DNA of 64,000 nt, from the NCBI GenBank assembly GCA_047630355.1, contig JBLHXN010000006.1, forward strand, positions 7,191 to 71,190, written 5' to 3'. A program made the translations under genes and the position numbers. Every line of letters starts with the position of its first letter. Positions within the stretch are counted from its first letter, which is position 1. The notes below the pieces were generated by a model. The model searched no databases and was not told the DNA's origin. It saw only the letters and a program-made list of their open reading frames with translations. This document shows positions 62,643-64,000 of this stretch, one piece after another. Source of the stretch: JANQUM01 sp047630355 (GTDB lineage: Bacteria; Bacteroidota; Bacteroidia; Cytophagales; Spirosomataceae).

Positions 62643-62720
62643 CCTAGGAAATTTATCATTTTAAACTGTTCACAAAAGTCGTGTTTTCTAAACAGGTTTC
62701 ATTTGACAAATGTCACAAAG

Positions 62721-63287
62721 CTATCTCTTAGCTCTTATTCTACTCAAGGTTTCCCTGCTAATGCCTAAAAACGAAGCTAAATCTGTTAGGGATACTCTTT
62801 GTAGTAACTGAGGTTCCGTTTTTATCAATATTTCATAGCGTTCTTTGCCAGGTTTAGATTGTATATAAAGAAGCTCTTCTAAGAAAATGGCATGTTGAGA
62901 AATCAATTCATTGATTAATCGGCTAACTGATATTTTAGTTTCTGAAAGCGTTTTGAAAGCTTTAGTATTGATCCTGATTAACTCCGAATCTTCAAGTAGT
63001 TTGATAGTTTCATTGGATGGAAGCCCTTCAAAAGATTTGATGGTTGATACAACCTCTTTTTCAAAGGCAAACCAAGTGCAGATTTCTTTTACTTGTTTTA
63101 GATGATATGACTTAACACTTCCGCTGATTATGAAGTAAAAGAAGTGGTGTCTTTTTCCTTCCTGTATTAGTTCTGTCCCTTTCGAAACTTTTAGATAATC
63201 GCAAGAATCTGCAATTTCATCAAGAGTAGTGCTCTCTAAGTAAGGATATATTGATTTTAAAAATGCTTTAATGTCAGATTTATTCAT
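62721..63287 (-). CDS. Crp/Fnr-family transcriptional regulator
   Basis: 188 residues. Cyclic-nucleotide-binding-like roll (LIQEGKRHHFFYFIISGSVK) with C-terminal winged helix (RVSLTDLASFLGISRETLSR). No Cys cluster, so not a typical Fnr. It probably senses a small ligand and may control the flavin oxidoreductase 78 bp downstream (inference). Confidence 0.8.
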   Translation of the reverse strand: MNKSDIKAFLKSIYPYLESTTLDEIADSCDYLKVSKGTELIQEGKRHHFFYFIISGSVKSYHLKQVKEICTWFAFEKEVVSTIKSFEGLPSNETIKLLEDSELIRINTKAFKTLSETKISVSRLINELISQHAIFLEELLYIQSKPGKERYEILIKTEPQLLQRVSLTDLASFLGISRETLSRIRAKR

Positions 63288-63408
63288 TCTGTCTTTTGAG
63301 CAATTGGCTATAACGGTTAGTATAAGAAACGTAAGTGATTTTGATGCACTTACCTGTCAATTTACACTGAGACACTTATGTTTTTTTATACATTGTTGTA
63401 GCTAGTGC

Positions 63409-64000
63409 TTATTCACTCTTCAGCTTATTGACTTCTAATTTAAAAAAATCTTCAAGCCGTTTTGAACCATATTGGTTCGCAATATTATCATCTGCCATTG
63501 CTGTTAAGAAAAATTCAATTGGGCCGTAAGTTTTTGAAGATGTAAAAGTACGTAATAACCAAATTGTAAATCTCCTTGTCCAGTCAGGTAAATGGCTAAT
63601 CTTGACAGTTTCTCCCCAAGCTTTTAATGCTAGTTCAGCCAATTCATTTTGACTTAAAATATCAATACCTCCTACAGTTTCTTCCTTTATTCCGTCTACC
63701 ATTTTATCAACACAAACCATTGCTAAATCTTCTCCATCTATTGGATTTAATTTGAAATTACCATCTCCAAATAAATATACTCTTCCTCCTTTAGCCATGT
63801 CCAGAAAATCTCTCATGTCAGAGAAAAAACCATTCGGACGCAAAACACAATAATTCATTCCTGAATTTTTTAATTCGGCTACAAATTTTTCTTTAGCTTC
63901 AAATATTTTCAGATGCTTAAGCTTATCTCCATTTATTGCAGAGATATATTGGAATGCTTTAACCTTATCTTGTAATGCCTCCTTTAATATATTTGAATTG
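63409..64000 (-). CDS. NAD(P)-binding SDR-type protein, N-terminus outside the window
   Basis: The frame is open from the window edge at 64000 to TAA at 63409-63411, about 196 codons; the start codon lies beyond the edge. The sequence KLKHLKIFEAKEKFVAELKN, then SGMNYCVLRPNGFFSDMRDF resembles the middle of atypical SDRs of the NmrA/NAD(P)H-binding type, and GGIDILSQNELAELALKAWG the later part. The Rossmann GxxGxxG is not visible because it lies outside. Substrate unknown. Confidence 0.65.
   Translation of the reverse strand, partial: NSNILKEALQDKVKAFQYISAINGDKLKHLKIFEAKEKFVAELKNSGMNYCVLRPNGFFSDMRDFLDMAKGGRVYLFGDGNFKLNPIDGEDLAMVCVDKMVDGIKEETVGGIDILSQNELAELALKAWGETVKISHLPDWTRRFTIWLLRTFTSSKTYGPIEFFLTAMADDNIANQYGSKRLEDFFKLEVNKLKSE

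Noticed and set aside
1..64000. CRISPR array, tRNA or rRNA genes
   Set aside because: No regularly spaced repeats and no tRNA arm or rRNA patterns were seen on either strand; a computational scan would be the proper test.

Overview
The window comes from a member of the Bacteroidota, most likely a Cytophagales-type bacterium. The evidence is the gene content and style: a single long FGAM synthase (PurL), paired outer-membrane receptor and DUF4249 lipoprotein genes, a carboxypeptidase-regulatory-domain TonB receptor, and TAnnTTTG-type promoters with almost no Shine-Dalgarno sequences. A DAHP synthase/chorismate mutase fusion, a CcmB-C-D-E cluster and lipoproteins with short leaders fit as well. 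The genus cannot be fixed from the sequence alone.

The window falls into four parts. (1) Positions 1-9606 hold a minus-strand surface operon: a beta-barrel outer-membrane protein, a secreted Fn3-like protein and a giant coiled-coil surface protein. The giant gene is cut by an in-frame TAA, after which the same frame stays open to the window edge. The barrel gene has its signal peptide in another frame, across a run of nine A. (2) Positions 9.6-24.0 kb are a decaying accessory region: a truncated pRiA4b ORF-3-like gene, an internally deleted IS982-family element, broken DUF4249 and TonB-receptor genes, and a methyltransferase pseudogene carrying a 239-bp MITE-like insert with an 8-bp target duplication. 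It also holds remnants of a reduced-sulfur module (a TauE fragment fused to a Tat leader, a frameshifted DsrE, and a TsdA-like cytochrome with a nonsense codon and a lost haem ligand). Between the wrecks lie intact genes: a TonB receptor, a Crp/Fnr regulator, a lipase-like hydrolase, DUF2071, an aldose epimerase and an MBL-rhodanese enzyme. (3) Positions 24.1-26.5 kb form a compact four-gene plus-strand cluster (YHYH lipoprotein, MORN-repeat lipoprotein, SCO1-like protein, EF-hand lipoprotein). (4) From 26.6 kb to about 61.3 kb the DNA is mainly conserved chromosome: purL, rlmF, a YeeE/YedE pair, DAHP synthase-chorismate mutase, proline dehydrogenase, lspA, purE, purK, clpX, clpP, a DsbA-like protein, two DUF2157-like membrane proteins, a K+ channel and a pentahaem cytochrome. 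It continues with cysM, feoAB, glpD, galK, ccmBCDE, isochorismate synthase and rpoN. The last 2.6 kb hold a lipoprotein flavin oxidoreductase, a Crp/Fnr regulator and a partial SDR gene.

Working relationships. purL, purE and purK all serve de novo purine synthesis. clpP and clpX form one protease. feoA/feoB import ferrous iron, and ccmB-C-D-E supply haem to cytochromes c such as the pentahaem protein at 46.7-47.9 kb. The Crp/Fnr regulator, MBL-rhodanese, TauE, DsrE, TsdA and YeeE/YedE genes look like pieces of one thiosulfate/persulfide module, now scattered and partly dead (inference).

The most unusual signals are four in-frame palindromic-repeat insertions inside the essential gene purL, the MITE with clear target duplication and terminal inverted repeats, and the two lesions in the 1-9.6 kb surface operon, which are either decay or a switch in expression. 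No tRNA, rRNA or CRISPR array was seen.
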